A stretch of 64,000 nt of DNA. It comes from Effrenium voratum. Its lineage: Eukaryota > Sar > Dinophyceae > Suessiales > Symbiodiniaceae. Location of the stretch: NCBI GenBank assembly GCA_963377175.1, contig CAUJNA010003243.1:686279-750278 (forward strand), read 5' to 3'. Shown here in pieces: positions 21,201-31,463 of this stretch (position 1 is the first letter of the stretch; each line of letters opens with the position of its first letter). A program made the translations under genes and the position numbers. The notes beneath the pieces were generated by a model. The model did not search any database, was not told where the DNA came from, and was given only the letters and a program-made list of their open reading frames with translations.

Positions 21201-22680
21201 TTTGCAGCGTGATGTTGGGAGTAGCAAGAGTTTTGCTGGTGAACTCCATGTATTTTTTGCAGCCGCGATGTTGGGAGTAGCAAGAGTTTTGCTGGTGAAC
21301 TCCATGCATTTTGCAGCCGCGATGTTGGGAGTAGCAAGAGTATTGCTGGTGAACTCCATGTATTTTTGCCGTCGTGATGTTGGGAGTAGCAAGAGTTTTG
21401 CTGGTGAAGTCCATGTATTTTTGCAGCCGCGATGTTGGGAGTAGCAAGAGTTTTGCTGGTGAACTCCATGTATTTTTGCAGCCGCGATGTTGGGAGTAGC
21501 AAGAGTTTTGCTGGTGAACTCCATGTATTTTTGCCGTCGTGATGTTGGGAGTAGCAAGAGTTTTGCTGGTGAAGTCCATGATTTTGCAGCCGCGATGTTG
21601 GGAGAGTGGTGCAAGATTTTCCCCCTGTTTAGGAGTACAAGAGTTTTGCTGGTGAATCCATGTATTTTTGCAGCCGCGTGTTGGAGTAGCAGAGTTTTGC
21701 TGGTGGTATTTTTGCAGTCGTGATGTTGGGAGTAGCAAGAGTTTTGCTGGTGAAGTCCATGTATTTTTGCAGCCGCGATGTTGGGAGTAGCAAGAGTTTT
21801 GCTGGTGAACTCCATGCATTTTGCAGTCGTGATGTTGGGAGTAGCAAGAGTTTTGCTGGTGAAGTCCATGTATTTTTGCAGCCGCGATTTTGCTGGGTGA
21901 ACTCCATGCATTTTGCAGTCGTGATGTTGGGAGTAGCAAGAGTTTTGCTGGTGAACTCCATGCATTTTGCAGTCGATGTTGGGGGTAGCAAGAGTTTTGC
22001 TGGTGAACTCCATGCATTTTGCAGTCGTGATGTTGGGAGTAGCAAGAGTTTTGCTGGTGAACTCCATGCATTTTGCAGTCGTGATGTTGTGAAATTTGCT
22101 GGTGAACCATGCATTTTGCAGTCGTGATGTTGGGAGTAGCAAGAGTTTTGCTGGTGAACTCCATGCATTTTGCAGTCGTGATGTTGGGAGTAGCAAGAGT
22201 TTTGCTGGTGAACTCCATGCATTTTGCAGTCGTGATGTTGGGAGTAGCAAGAGTTTTGCTGGTGAACTCCATGCATTTTGCAGTCGTGATGTTGGGAGTG
22301 CAAGAGTTTTGCTGGTGAACTCATGTGAGTGTTGGGAGTAGCAAGAGTTTTGCTGGTGAACTCCATGCATTTTGCAGTCGTGATGTTGGGAGTAGCAAAG
22401 AGTTTTGCTGGTGAACTCCATGCATTTTGCAGTCGTGATGTTGGGAGGCAAGAGTTTTGCTGGTGAACTCCATGCATTTTGCAGTCGTGATGTTGGGAGT
22501 AGCAAGAGTTTTGCTGGTGAACTCCATGCATTTTGCAGTCGTGATGTTGGGAGTAGCAAGAGTTTTGCTGGTGAACTCCATGCATTTTGTAGTCGTGATG
22601 TTGGGAGTAGCAAGAGTTTTGCTGGTGAACTCCATGCATTTTGTAGTCGTGATGTTGGGAGCAGCAACAACAAGAGTTTG
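18214..22680. repeat. 55-bp minisatellite, about 80 copies
   Basis: The unit is GTATTTTTGCCGTCGTGATG followed by TTGGGAGTAGCAAGAG and TTTTGCTGGTGAACTCCAT (55 bp; a 54-bp TGCATTTTGCAGTCG form dominates on the right). Variants are regionally sorted: GAGGTT/GAGCTCC copies at 18.2-18.7 kb, mixed and indel-bearing copies at 19.0-21.7 kb, and homogeneous TGCATTTTGCAGTCGTGATG copies at 21.9-22.7 kb. A block with an unusual AGTATTGCTGG unit recurs near 20,325 and 21,338, about 1.02 kb apart. The - strand is open in all three frames for up to 716 codons because the unit lacks stops; I do not call a gene. Confidence 0.97.
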
Positions 22681-22950
22681 GCCAGCCTTTTTCAACAAGG
22701 TATTTTCAGAGGAGGCTGATTGAGACGGATGGTCAGCATGTGACCAGCTGCTCTACAGGAAGGTGAGCTCATGAGGTGGCAATGTTGTTTGGAATTGGAG
22801 GGCCATTGGGGATGTTGTTTGGTTTCATTCCGGGATTTTGGTTATTGCTTCTCTCTCTGCGCTGGCTTTTTTTTTGTGCGGATTGTTGCAGGTCTTTGCG
22901 GCTTGTGGGGGCTTTTGCACATTTCCGTGGCTTGTGGTGCCCGAGGCCAG

Positions 22951-23000
22951 CCCTAACCCTCGACCTACCCTAAACCAACCCTAAATCCACCCTCGAGCCT
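22951..23000. repeat. degenerate telomere-like CCCTAAA tract
   Basis: CCCTAACCCTCGACCTACCC, then TAAACCAACCCTAAATCCACCC. About six loose matches to the CCCTAAA type, just beyond the 55-bp array. Too short and imperfect to be a true telomere. Confidence 0.5.
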
Positions 23001-23676
23001 CGGCTCGCGTGGCCGAGGTTTCGCTGACTTCGGCAACTCGCGTGTAGCATCCTTCGCTTTTGTGGGAAGACAGCAAAACACACGCCTTTTGTTATATCAA
23101 GCACATGGGAGTGGACGTTGAGGGGATGGTGTGAAACAAGCCCTCCTCACCTCACTTCCATGATGGTTAAGAGGGCAGGCAACCAGGGGTTGATTAATCC
23201 TGATTTCGGGTGAATATTAACAAGGCGAACTTTGGGGGTAAAACCAGCTCACCCATGAAGGTCCCTCTCTTGGTCCGTCATTTCCGGTTCATGAATACGG
23301 CAATATGTCCCAAAGTTTTCGGTTGTTCCCTTTAATTAATCAAGTTTAATGTCCCTTGCGGAAAAAAAAAAACAAAAAACAAAAAACTGATCAGGCAAAC
23401 TTTTTTTTTGAGGGTACCTTTCGGATGGTCCAGGAAAGGACGCCAGCATTTGGGGGTCCGAATCCCTTTGACCAGCAGAGAATTCACGCGACTCGGCAGG
23501 CGGTCAAGCTGGTGTGAAGGCAGCCGGATCCCAGTGGGCGCCCCAGAAGCAAAGGATATGGCGACCCAACTTGGCACCTGACTAGAGGTGCTATGATAGG
23601 AGGGGTACCATGCTTTGGCGCTTCTTTAAATGAATAAATCAATATATATATATATGCATATATATATATATATCCG
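23001..23676. other. no gene supported; Fam9 fragment
   Basis: 23,178-23,225 has GGGGTTGATTAATCCTG and GAATATTAAC resembling the Fam9 end at 53,208. An A/AAC run lies at 23,360-23,390 and an AT microsatellite at 23,642-23,675. Confidence 0.4.
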
Positions 23677-23859
23677 TTGGGGGAAACTCAACGAACCTCA
23701 GCTCGGCTTGCTGATTCAAAATTGGCGCTGGCGGACATTCCACCGGGGCTGATCTGGGCGTCTGCTGGTCCGGGCAGCCTATCGTTTCGTTACCTGAGAG
23801 ACATCTGCTTGTCCCACGTAGCGAGCGCCAGAGATAAGTCCACCGCAACGCAGAGAGAC

Positions 23860-23975
23860 CATAGGTGTTCGTTTTTTGTTGTTGTTGTTGTTGGCAAAAG
23901 AATAGATGGCCTTGGTTTACCAGGTGGTTTACTCATCTACCAGGGACATCTATTTCCCCCAAAAGGACACCTATG
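23860..23975 (+). mobile_element. Fam4 element with exact 8-bp duplication
   Basis: CATAGGTGTTCGTTTTTTG and AAAAGGACACCTATG ends, with AGAGAGAC at 23,852-23,859 and 23,976-23,983. Open frames lie on both sides, but I could not choose one that continues for long after deletion. Confidence 0.9.
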
Positions 23976-24483
23976 AGAGAGACTCTAGCCAAGGAGTTTC
24001 GATCTGCGGCGGCCACGCATAGACCCTCTCAGACGTCGACTCCGCTGCAGCTTTGGCCTGTTTGGGTTGCGGCATGATGACAGCAGTATGGGTGCTTGAC
24101 GGTGAACCTCCAGTAGTTTATTGGCATGTTGTTCAAGAGGATCCGTCAGTACTGCAAGGGCCCAAGCAAAAAAAGGGGGTGGACACTATTGAAGCTGCAA
24201 TCAGTGATCATATATACTATAAAACGGAATAAATGATAAATGCCTAAAGGTTTTCTTGCTGTGTTATCATAGGTATAACTATATACTTCAGTTATGATAC
24301 ATATGTATATATACTATAGCACCCGTATTTTACTCCGGGTTTCTTGCAACTTGTGACCGGCGGATCTCGGGGAGAGCTGCGTGCCACTTGGCAAAATCGG
24401 GAACGGGTGGCATTCGCAAGGGTTCAACGGAGAGGCACTCGCTCGGGCAACCATCGGGCAATATGGATGCCTTCCAGGGGATC

Positions 24484-24718
24484 TTTAGCAGGGCTCCAGA
24501 AAAAAGGAAATTCAAGTTGGTACCAACTTCTTCTATCCTCTCTACTGGAGGACCTAGATGGAAACCATCACTCACTTGCTCAACTTTAGCAGGGCTCCAG
24601 AAAACGAAATTCATCTTGCAACCAGTTGAAGCATATGGCTTTTTCAACACCAAAATAAAGTTGGAAACCACCATTTGCAAGTTGCAATGTTCAGGTGTAT
24701 AGTGTAAGGATCCCTGTT
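24484..24718 (+). mobile_element. Fam7 element with a Fam8 half-copy inside
   Basis: AGCAGGGCTCCAGAAAA occurs at 24,484 and again near 24,589, and the right end GTGTAAGGATCCCTGTT is at 24,702-24,718. Between the two starts, TTGGTACCAACTTCTTC and CTCTCTACTGGAGGACCTAG are Fam8 right-end sequence, so elements are nested or recombined here. Confidence 0.6.
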
Positions 24719-24857
24719 TAGGGGCTCTCAAAATGCTTGGTTCCCTGTTTGTTTCCCTTTCAAGCTAGCAAAAGAGGGGGACTTCCTCAAAAAGAGATAC
24801 AAACATGCTTTGACCACTGGACACCGTTCTGACATTGCTTAAGGTGAGGCCCGTACT

Positions 24858-25018
24858 TGGACCAAGAGCCGGGCGGTCTACCTCTCACACCAACAGATCT
24901 ACACATGGTTGTTGTTGCGAGATATTTTACATCTTTGGCTTCTTGCGGTTTTGTGGGACATCCAACCACTGAAGCGCTAAAATTTGTCAATTTTTGCTCC
25001 CCTAACCCATCGTCAAGT
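24858..25018 (+). mobile_element. Fam5 element, long form
   Basis: Shares GGACCAAGAGCCGGGCGGTC and CAACAGATCTACAC with the long Fam5 copy at 34,535, then the TTGTTG, GACATCC and CTAAAATTTG core. The right end has decayed to CATCGTCAAG. Confidence 0.7.
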
Positions 25019-25095
25019 ACAGCCTTCCACTAGGCGGGTGGACCTCTCAACACCTGGGGTGCCTTTCGATGGACTTACCACTTTGCTGTCAGCTG

Positions 25096-25218
25096 TTAGG
25101 TGTCCTTTTGATCGGGTGAGTTTGGTTAACATAGATGGGCTCCTCTGGTTTAGATTGGTTTGATGCCCCATTTTTACCCAGGGGAACCCAACGATTTTTA
25201 ACCAAAAGGCGACCTATG
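25096..25218. mobile_element. Fam4 element
   Basis: TTAGGTGTCCTTTTGATCGG and ACCAAAAGGCGACCTATG ends, near-identical inside to the 10,588 copy. The flanks AGCTGTTA and GGCTGTTG are only partly alike. Confidence 0.75.
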
Positions 25219-25424
25219 GCTGTTGCTGTTGGATTGGATTTGCTGTTCGATCAGTCACCCACAGCTCCATGAGTAACCTCTCATTGGTACCCTCCCGTGC
25301 GCTAACAGGCAGCTTTGGGGGTCTTTGGAAGACCGCCCCAAAACATTTCGGCCGCTGGTGGGTTCTATGTGCGTTGGGAGGGTCGTCTACGGCTAGAGGT
25401 TTGCTGACTGCATCTATCTAGCTT

Positions 25425-25605
25425 AGCTTACCTTACCTGATCTTATCTTATCCTATCCTATACCATACTATCCTATCCTATCCTATCCTATCCTATCCTA
25501 TCCTATCCTATCCTATCCTATATACCTATCTATCTATCTAATCTATATATCTATCTAATCTATCTATCTATCTATCTATCTATCTATGTATCTATCTATC
25601 TATCC

Positions 25606-25660
<55 letters not shown>

Positions 25661-25661
25661 C

Positions 25662-25718
<57 letters not shown>

Positions 25719-26475
25719 AGCTATCTTAGCTATCTTATCGTATCTTATCTTGTCTTATCTTATCTCATCTGTTCTTATCTTATCTTATCTTATCTTATCT
25801 ATCCGATCCTATTAAATCCAATCCTTCCCCATTTTATCTTTTCTTATCCTCTCCTGCGCTAGATTGTGTTTATCTTGATTTTATCTTGTCCTCTCCCATC
25901 ATTATCCTTAATGCTTATCATGTATCTCATCTATCTCATCTATCCAATCTATCTAGTCTATCATCTATGCAATCTAGCCTATGTGTCCTATTTATCCTGC
26001 CTATCCAATCTATCCAATGTCTACAATCTATCCTATCTACCCTGTCTTTCCCATCTATCCGTCCATCCATCCATCCAGCCAGCCAGCCAGCCACCCAGCC
26101 ATCCCATCCAGCCATTCCATCCATCCATCCATCCATCCATCCATCCATCCATCCATCCATCCATCCATCCATCCATCCATCCATCCATCCATCCATCCAT
26201 CCATCCATCCATCCATCCATCCATCTATCTATCTTTCTTATCTATCTTTTCTATCTCATCTATCTTATCATATCTATCTCATCTATCTTATCTTTGCTTT
26301 TCTTTCTTATCTATCTTATGTATCTTATCTATCTTATCTTGTCTATCTCATCAATATATTCTGATATAATCTAATGTAATCTAATCTAATAATCTAATAG
26401 AATCTAATCTAATCGAATCTCATCTAATCTAATCCAATCTCATCTAATCTAATCCTACCTATCTATCGTCTTTCT
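25425..26475. repeat. 1-kb tetra/pentanucleotide repeat field
   Basis: TATCC, then TATC (25,515-25,720), TTATC, CCATC (26,045-26,225, a long uninterrupted run) and TAATC repeats in succession. Serine/histidine/isoleucine- and WMDG-type ORFs across it are artefacts. Confidence 0.95.
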
Positions 26476-26744
26476 GTCTATCGATCTATGGATCTATGGA
26501 TCTATGGATATGGATCTTATCTATTTGTCCATATATGTTGAAAGGGATTTGGACCCCAGACGTAGGTTTTGCTTGCGGTTTTTCTTACGCAGAGAAAAGA
26601 AAACGGGTTCCTACAATCGCAAGGGTTTCCTTCGGGTTTCCCCTTGAAATGACCAAAAAGGGCTTTTCCAAATGGATGTTTTCCTTTTCTTGGTTTCCCC
26701 TTCAAACGACCAAAAAGGGCCCCCTCCCAGATATTCGCTGGGTC

Positions 26745-26832
26745 CCGCAGTAATGCCCTTCTCTCCCTTTTGTTGGTTGGGAGGGTTGCCCTACGAAAAT
26801 AGACCTTCCTGAAAAAGTGGGTGAGGACCTAC
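26745..26832. mobile_element. Fam8 element, diverged
   Basis: CCGCAGTAATGCCCTTCT, GGGTTGCCCTACGAAAATAG and AAAAAGTGGGTGAGGACCT follow the Fam8 order seen at 37,950. Confidence 0.55.
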
Positions 26833-26869
26833 TTGGTGAAGCCCAACTGGCCACATTATTTTACTATGA

Positions 26870-26985
26870 TCAAAGTCACCCCCTAAGTGGTGGGTTAAAG
26901 GGAAGCAGCCGATTCCATTTTATGACTTTGAGAACCCCCAGAAACCGTCAAAATAATGACCCCTGCCCAAAGGCAACCGTTGCCA
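26870..26985 (-). mobile_element. Fam12 element
   Basis: In reverse orientation it shares CCACTTAGGGGGTGAC, GGTTTCTGGGGG and GGGGTCATTATTTTGACGG with the copies at 44,753 and 63,683. The ends carry a CATTATTTT inverted repeat. Confidence 0.55.
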
Positions 26986-27125
26986 TATTCGGCCAAAGGG
27001 ACCATTTCGCCAGGTCCTCAGACTGGCTGCGCTCGATGCGCGGAGGAGCGAAAGCGAAACGGTTCGAACGCGCGTGGGGGTTGAGTCGTGAAGACGAGGC
27101 GAAAAGTTTTCCGGCGAGGGATGCG

Positions 27126-27127
<2 letters not shown>

Positions 27128-27168
<41 letters not shown>

Positions 27169-27170
27169 CT
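27128..27170. repeat. poly-T tract of about 40
   Basis: Uninterrupted T run followed by C and a G run. Upstream, 26,997-27,126 has an open arginine-rich frame (DWLRSMRGGAKAKRFERAWG) that may be exonic. Confidence 0.9.
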
Positions 27171-27344
27171 GGGGGGGGGGTCAGGGGGTTTCAGTTTCCC
27201 CCCCCCAATCCGTTTTTATGCTTTTGCTCCTCTTTTTTCATTTTCTTCTTTGTTTTCTTTGTCCGAGTTCGGGTTTTCGGAATTTGGGGTTTTCGTGCGA
27301 TTGACAGTTGCAAACCCTAACCCTCGTTTTTTTTCTTTTTTTTT

Positions 27345-27842
27345 AGGGTTGTCTGATTTGGGGGATGGGGTTGAAGATTATGGCAGCCGTGGTTCCAGCC
27401 GTTTTGCCAGATGCCCCCCGAGCTTTTGACGTTTCAGCCTTCGCGCCTTGGCCAGGCCTGGAGCTTGGGAGGTCGCGCCCAGGCCTTCGCGCCCTGGGGG
27501 CCGAGAAGGGCTTGGAAGGAGAGCTGACAGCAGTGGTCAAAACCCATGGCTTGGGGCAATGGGGGAACTTAGGGCCCCGAGTTTGCCAGACACCTTTTTG
27601 CGCACCTTGTTGCGGTTTTCGGGAGCCTTCCGCACGTTGTGGAGTTTTTTTTTCTTCTCGGGAGCCTGTGGTTTTTTGAGCCACATCCGAAGTGCTCAAG
27701 GGCACTGCGGGAGGTGTTTGCGAAGAACGTTCGAGTTATGTTTCTGGCCGAGACTCGCTTTTCCGTGGACGGAGCTCAGAGTTGGGAGGCTCAAGTTGCA
27801 TTCGATGTGTGGCTCGCTTGCCCAAAGCCAACCTTTTGACCT
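27345..27842 (+). CDS. GC-rich exon-like segment or segments, product unknown
   Basis: Two + frames are protein-like: 27,365-27,679 (MAAVVPAVLPDAPRAFDVSA) and 27,690-27,839 (EVFAKNVRVMFLAETRFSVD, then SWEAQVAFDVWLACPKP). A Fam3 remnant (TTTTTGAGCCACATCC) lies between them near 27,670. A TTTTTTTTAGGG acceptor-like site is at 27,340. No family is recognised, and the exact structure cannot be set. Confidence 0.25.
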
Positions 27843-28165
27843 TTTGGTTTCCCTTCTTGGTCCACTTTTAAATACGGGTCCTACAAGGTTCAAATTATTA
27901 TTTCCAGGTCCTTTGGGCAACTGAGGTGACCATTGGTAGTTCGCAATACATCAGCGCGTTTTGTTTTTGTGTCTGTGTGGCGGCAACGGTCTTGAATACA
28001 GCGGACCCCAGCTAGAAACACCGCACACTGTTTGTATTCGCGCAAAACTTCCAACCAAGCTTGAGCCATTTTTCTTCATAAGAAAAAGGAGGCCACAATT
28101 TATAAGCCTGTTACGGAGGGTGGCATTCGTCCTGCGCCCGCCGCCAAAATCTCTACTTCTATTGG

Positions 28166-28205
28166 GTTGCATTGGATCTTTAGACTTTAACTTTTTGGGT
28201 TCCCC
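28166..28205. mobile_element. Fam6 element, left half only
   Basis: TTGCATTGGATCTTTAGACT followed by TTAACTTTTTGGG is identical to the left half of the copy at 63,412, then the similarity stops. Confidence 0.6.
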
Positions 28206-28408
28206 TCATACGTCCTTTGGGGTTGTACAGCGTCCTTTGAGGTTGTACATACGAGGATGTTCTGGGCGTTTTGGCTTGCATCGCCGCTTCGATCGATGCA
28301 GGTGCTTCAGGTGCCTGGGACTTCGACGCGCCTGGGAGCTCAGTTGATTCGGGCCGGACACGTGTGGGGTGATGTGTCTCTCTGTGTTGGTTTGTGTGTG
28401 TGTGTGGG

Positions 28409-28798
<390 letters not shown>

Positions 28799-28870
28799 GG
28801 TGGGTGGGTGGGTGGGCGGGTGGGTGGGTGGATAGGTGGGTGGGTGGGTGGTGAGTGGGTGGGTGTGTGT

Positions 28871-29650
28871 GTGTCTGTACGTCTGGAGGCAAAGACATGC
28901 GACGCAACTTGCGTCCGGAGACACGCTTGACTGGGCCCTGCCTTTTTAGTTGATCTTCCTCTCGATTTGAACAGTTCGACGACGTTGGTTGGTTTTGGAG
29001 TCCCACTCAAAGTTACGCACCAGGGTCTGATGCTCACACCTGTCCGTTTTTCATTGGAGCGGCAAAACCGTGCAAATTGGATTGGTGGGCCCCTTTTTTC
29101 GGGTTTCTTCCGTTTTCTCGGATCTGAACAGTTCGAGGACGCTGGTTGGTTTGGGCCCCCTGCCAAAACAAACAGTCGAGCGCTGAGGGTTGGCGATCAT
29201 AGCTTTCGTTTTGTTACCAGCAGGGGCGTCAGGCTCACCATACCTATCTGAAGCAACGAAGCTATGGTATGGCGAGGGAAACGCGGGCTGATCACCCACG
29301 TGTACCTGCAGTGAAATGTGTGATTTGAGCCGTGCGCTTCCCAATCGGAGAAAGTGATGCTGTTCTCGCTGTTGCTTCTGCTCGACTTGCGTTTGCCTCC
29401 AAGGTGTGCTTTTAACTCACCAGACAATGCTTGTCGCGTGCTACGGGCCGATCCCATGTTTCGAAAGATATGCAGGATGACGGAAGAGATCCAGACGGCA
29501 TTAGACTAGTTTCCTCTCAGAAGTACCACACGTGAGCACCATTGAGGCAGGGACACCGCTCGCGGACCTGTGGACTGGCGGGCCAAGTCGCTGTTTCCAA
29601 CCCTTGGTCCGATCGAGTTGTGTAAAGGGAAAGGCTTGTACAAATCCTTG
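28871..29650. other. no gene supported
   Basis: Two diverged 60-bp blocks around 28,955 and 29,120 both contain GAACAGTTCGA, GACG and TTGGTTGGTTTTGG/TTGGTTTGGG, possibly an old duplication. ORFs are short and unrecognised. Confidence 0.35.
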
Positions 29651-29667
29651 ATACCTTTCCTGTAGAA

Positions 29668-30143
29668 TTGGTGTCGTTTCAGGACCTTGATAATCCAACC
29701 AAGCTGTCTAACCTTGACAGAATCACTGTGCAACAACGCCGCCTTGATTCCACAATTTTGATCCTTGATCTCGCATCCGTGCTTCCCACTGAACATGAAG
29801 AGCAAGATGGGCTCAATGTTTTGATGGTGTTGCGCTACACAAGCAACATTGGCTCAGTCAACAAGAGCCAAAGTGCTACTGGCACATAGACGGCTGATAG
29901 AACATGGCCTGCGCCTGGAAACGGATTTTGATTCGAGCCAGCTAAACGCTGTGATTGGACGGGTGGATCAGAACCCTTCCCCGTTTTTTGAATTTGACCA
30001 GCGTAGAAGAGACGGAAAAAAGAGCTCAAAACCCACTACCCCAGTTTGTGGATCCCCCGCCAGATGTGCCACAGCTTGCAAAAACTCCCAGACTTACGCA
30101 AACGGGTGCTGAAAGCACATCTTTGCTGGATATTGTTAGATAG
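29668..30143 (+). CDS. frame-shifting coding-like fragment
   Basis: Three successive + frames are protein-like: 29,668-29,889 (DNPTKLSNLDRITVQQRRLD), 29,890-29,990 (AHRRLIEHGLRLETDFDSSQ) and 29,985-30,143 (QFVDPPPDVPQLAKTPRLTQ). They could be exons separated by unrecognised introns, or a decayed gene. No domain recognised. Confidence 0.22.
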
Positions 30144-30427
30144 ACAGATAGATAAGATAGACACCGGCGTAAAAGCGACAAAATGCCCGCTAACGAAGAG
30201 GGTGACTAAGCAAAAGAGCGCGAGGAGGGACAGGGGTGCCTGTTCAATTTCTGCTCCGAGCGGCTCATTTCAAACTCGGAGACTGGTTCTTGACGAGTCT
30301 TCACGTTCTCACGAGTCTTCACGTTTTGAATCATGCAGACAAAGCCCAATCTTCAAGCAGGAACAAAGGCGCAAACAACACGAACGGAAGCCTCAGGCGT
30401 CGACGGCATTGTTCCGTGGCCCACGCT

Positions 30428-30570
30428 TCCTCGTGGGTGTGGGTGTGATGGTGTGGGGTGGGGTGTGCGGTGCGGGGGTGCGGGGTGTGGGGGAGTGGGT
30501 GTGGGGGTGTGGGGGAATGGGTGGGTGGGTGTGGGGGTGGGGCTGGGGGTGTGGGTGGGGTGTCTGTGTC
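30428..30570. repeat. GGGTGT-rich low-complexity tract
   Basis: GTGGGGGTGTGG-type repeats. 30,570-31,300 holds a CATATGAC/ATCATATG palindromic cluster (30,990-31,045) but no supported gene. Confidence 0.8.
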
Positions 30571-31301
30571 TGTGTCTATGTCTCGTTTTGACGGTACCCT
30601 TTTGTTGGTCTTAGATCAGACCTCTTTGATTTCATTGAGCACGCAGGGTATGCAATATGGGATCGGACATGTCACTTACACGTATACAAATGGAATGGCA
30701 TGCAAGCATATACAACAGTTGGGCGAAGCGCCAGGTGAAGGGTGGTATTGCAATCGTTGAGAATCTTGCAGCGGACTCATATCATAGGTTTGGTGGTCAC
30801 TCACATGGGAAGTTTGGACCAACTCTTTCTCTCTCCCACTCAGATGCACATATTGGTCACACGCCATTAAACATGTCGCGAAGCCCAGCGATGGGGCTTG
30901 AGCCTCTGTCTTTTGAATGACATGGTTGCTTGTCGCAGTCCCTTTTTTTGCATGCCAACCCGTCCCAGCTTGGTGAAGAGGAGATGTTGGATATGATATC
31001 CTCGTGTGGTATCATATGTCGTCATTTAACATCATATGACATGATGCGGAATTATGCAAGCCCGTGTCTCCCGAAATCATACTCCCTTTCAGATCAACCT
31101 ACCCACACGCCCACGATCCGAAGCCTTGCCCAGTGAGAAGCTGCGGTCCAAGGCCTTCCGCGGGGGTGGGCTGGGTGGGGGGGATGACCTGAAAAGTCGG
31201 ACTTGGTGAAGAAGTCAGACTTGGTGAAGAACCTGTAGAAGGGGCTGTAGGGGTGCGGCGTGGGTGCGGGAGAAAGCAGGATATTCCCTTGCACACTTAT
31301 G

Positions 31302-31463
31302 TGGCTGTGGGTCAAAGCCAATGGTACCTCCACTTGGCCGTGGGTCAAAACCAATGGTACCATTTTGGGGTAGGTGAATTCACCACCCAGTTTAGGCTTT
31401 ATTCTAGTGGGGATTGGGATGTTCGCTGGGGGTACGGGGTCTTGACCCATGGCCATGGCCATG
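31302..31463 (+). mobile_element. Fam2 element with duplicated left end
   Basis: GTGGCTGTGGGTCAAAGCCA at 31,301 and TTGGCCGTGGGTCAAAACCA at 31,334 are two left ends, followed by one complete core and a GACCCATGGCCATGGCCATG right end. Confidence 0.8.

Noticed and set aside
17959..22698. Very long - strand ORFs (up to 716 codons) across the 55-bp array
   Set aside because: The repeat unit lacks stop codons, so all three frames stay open; the protein would be a frame-cycling 55-residue repeat with no start context or homology.
26033..26224. WMDG-repeat - strand ORF
   Set aside because: Antisense translation of the CCAT microsatellite.
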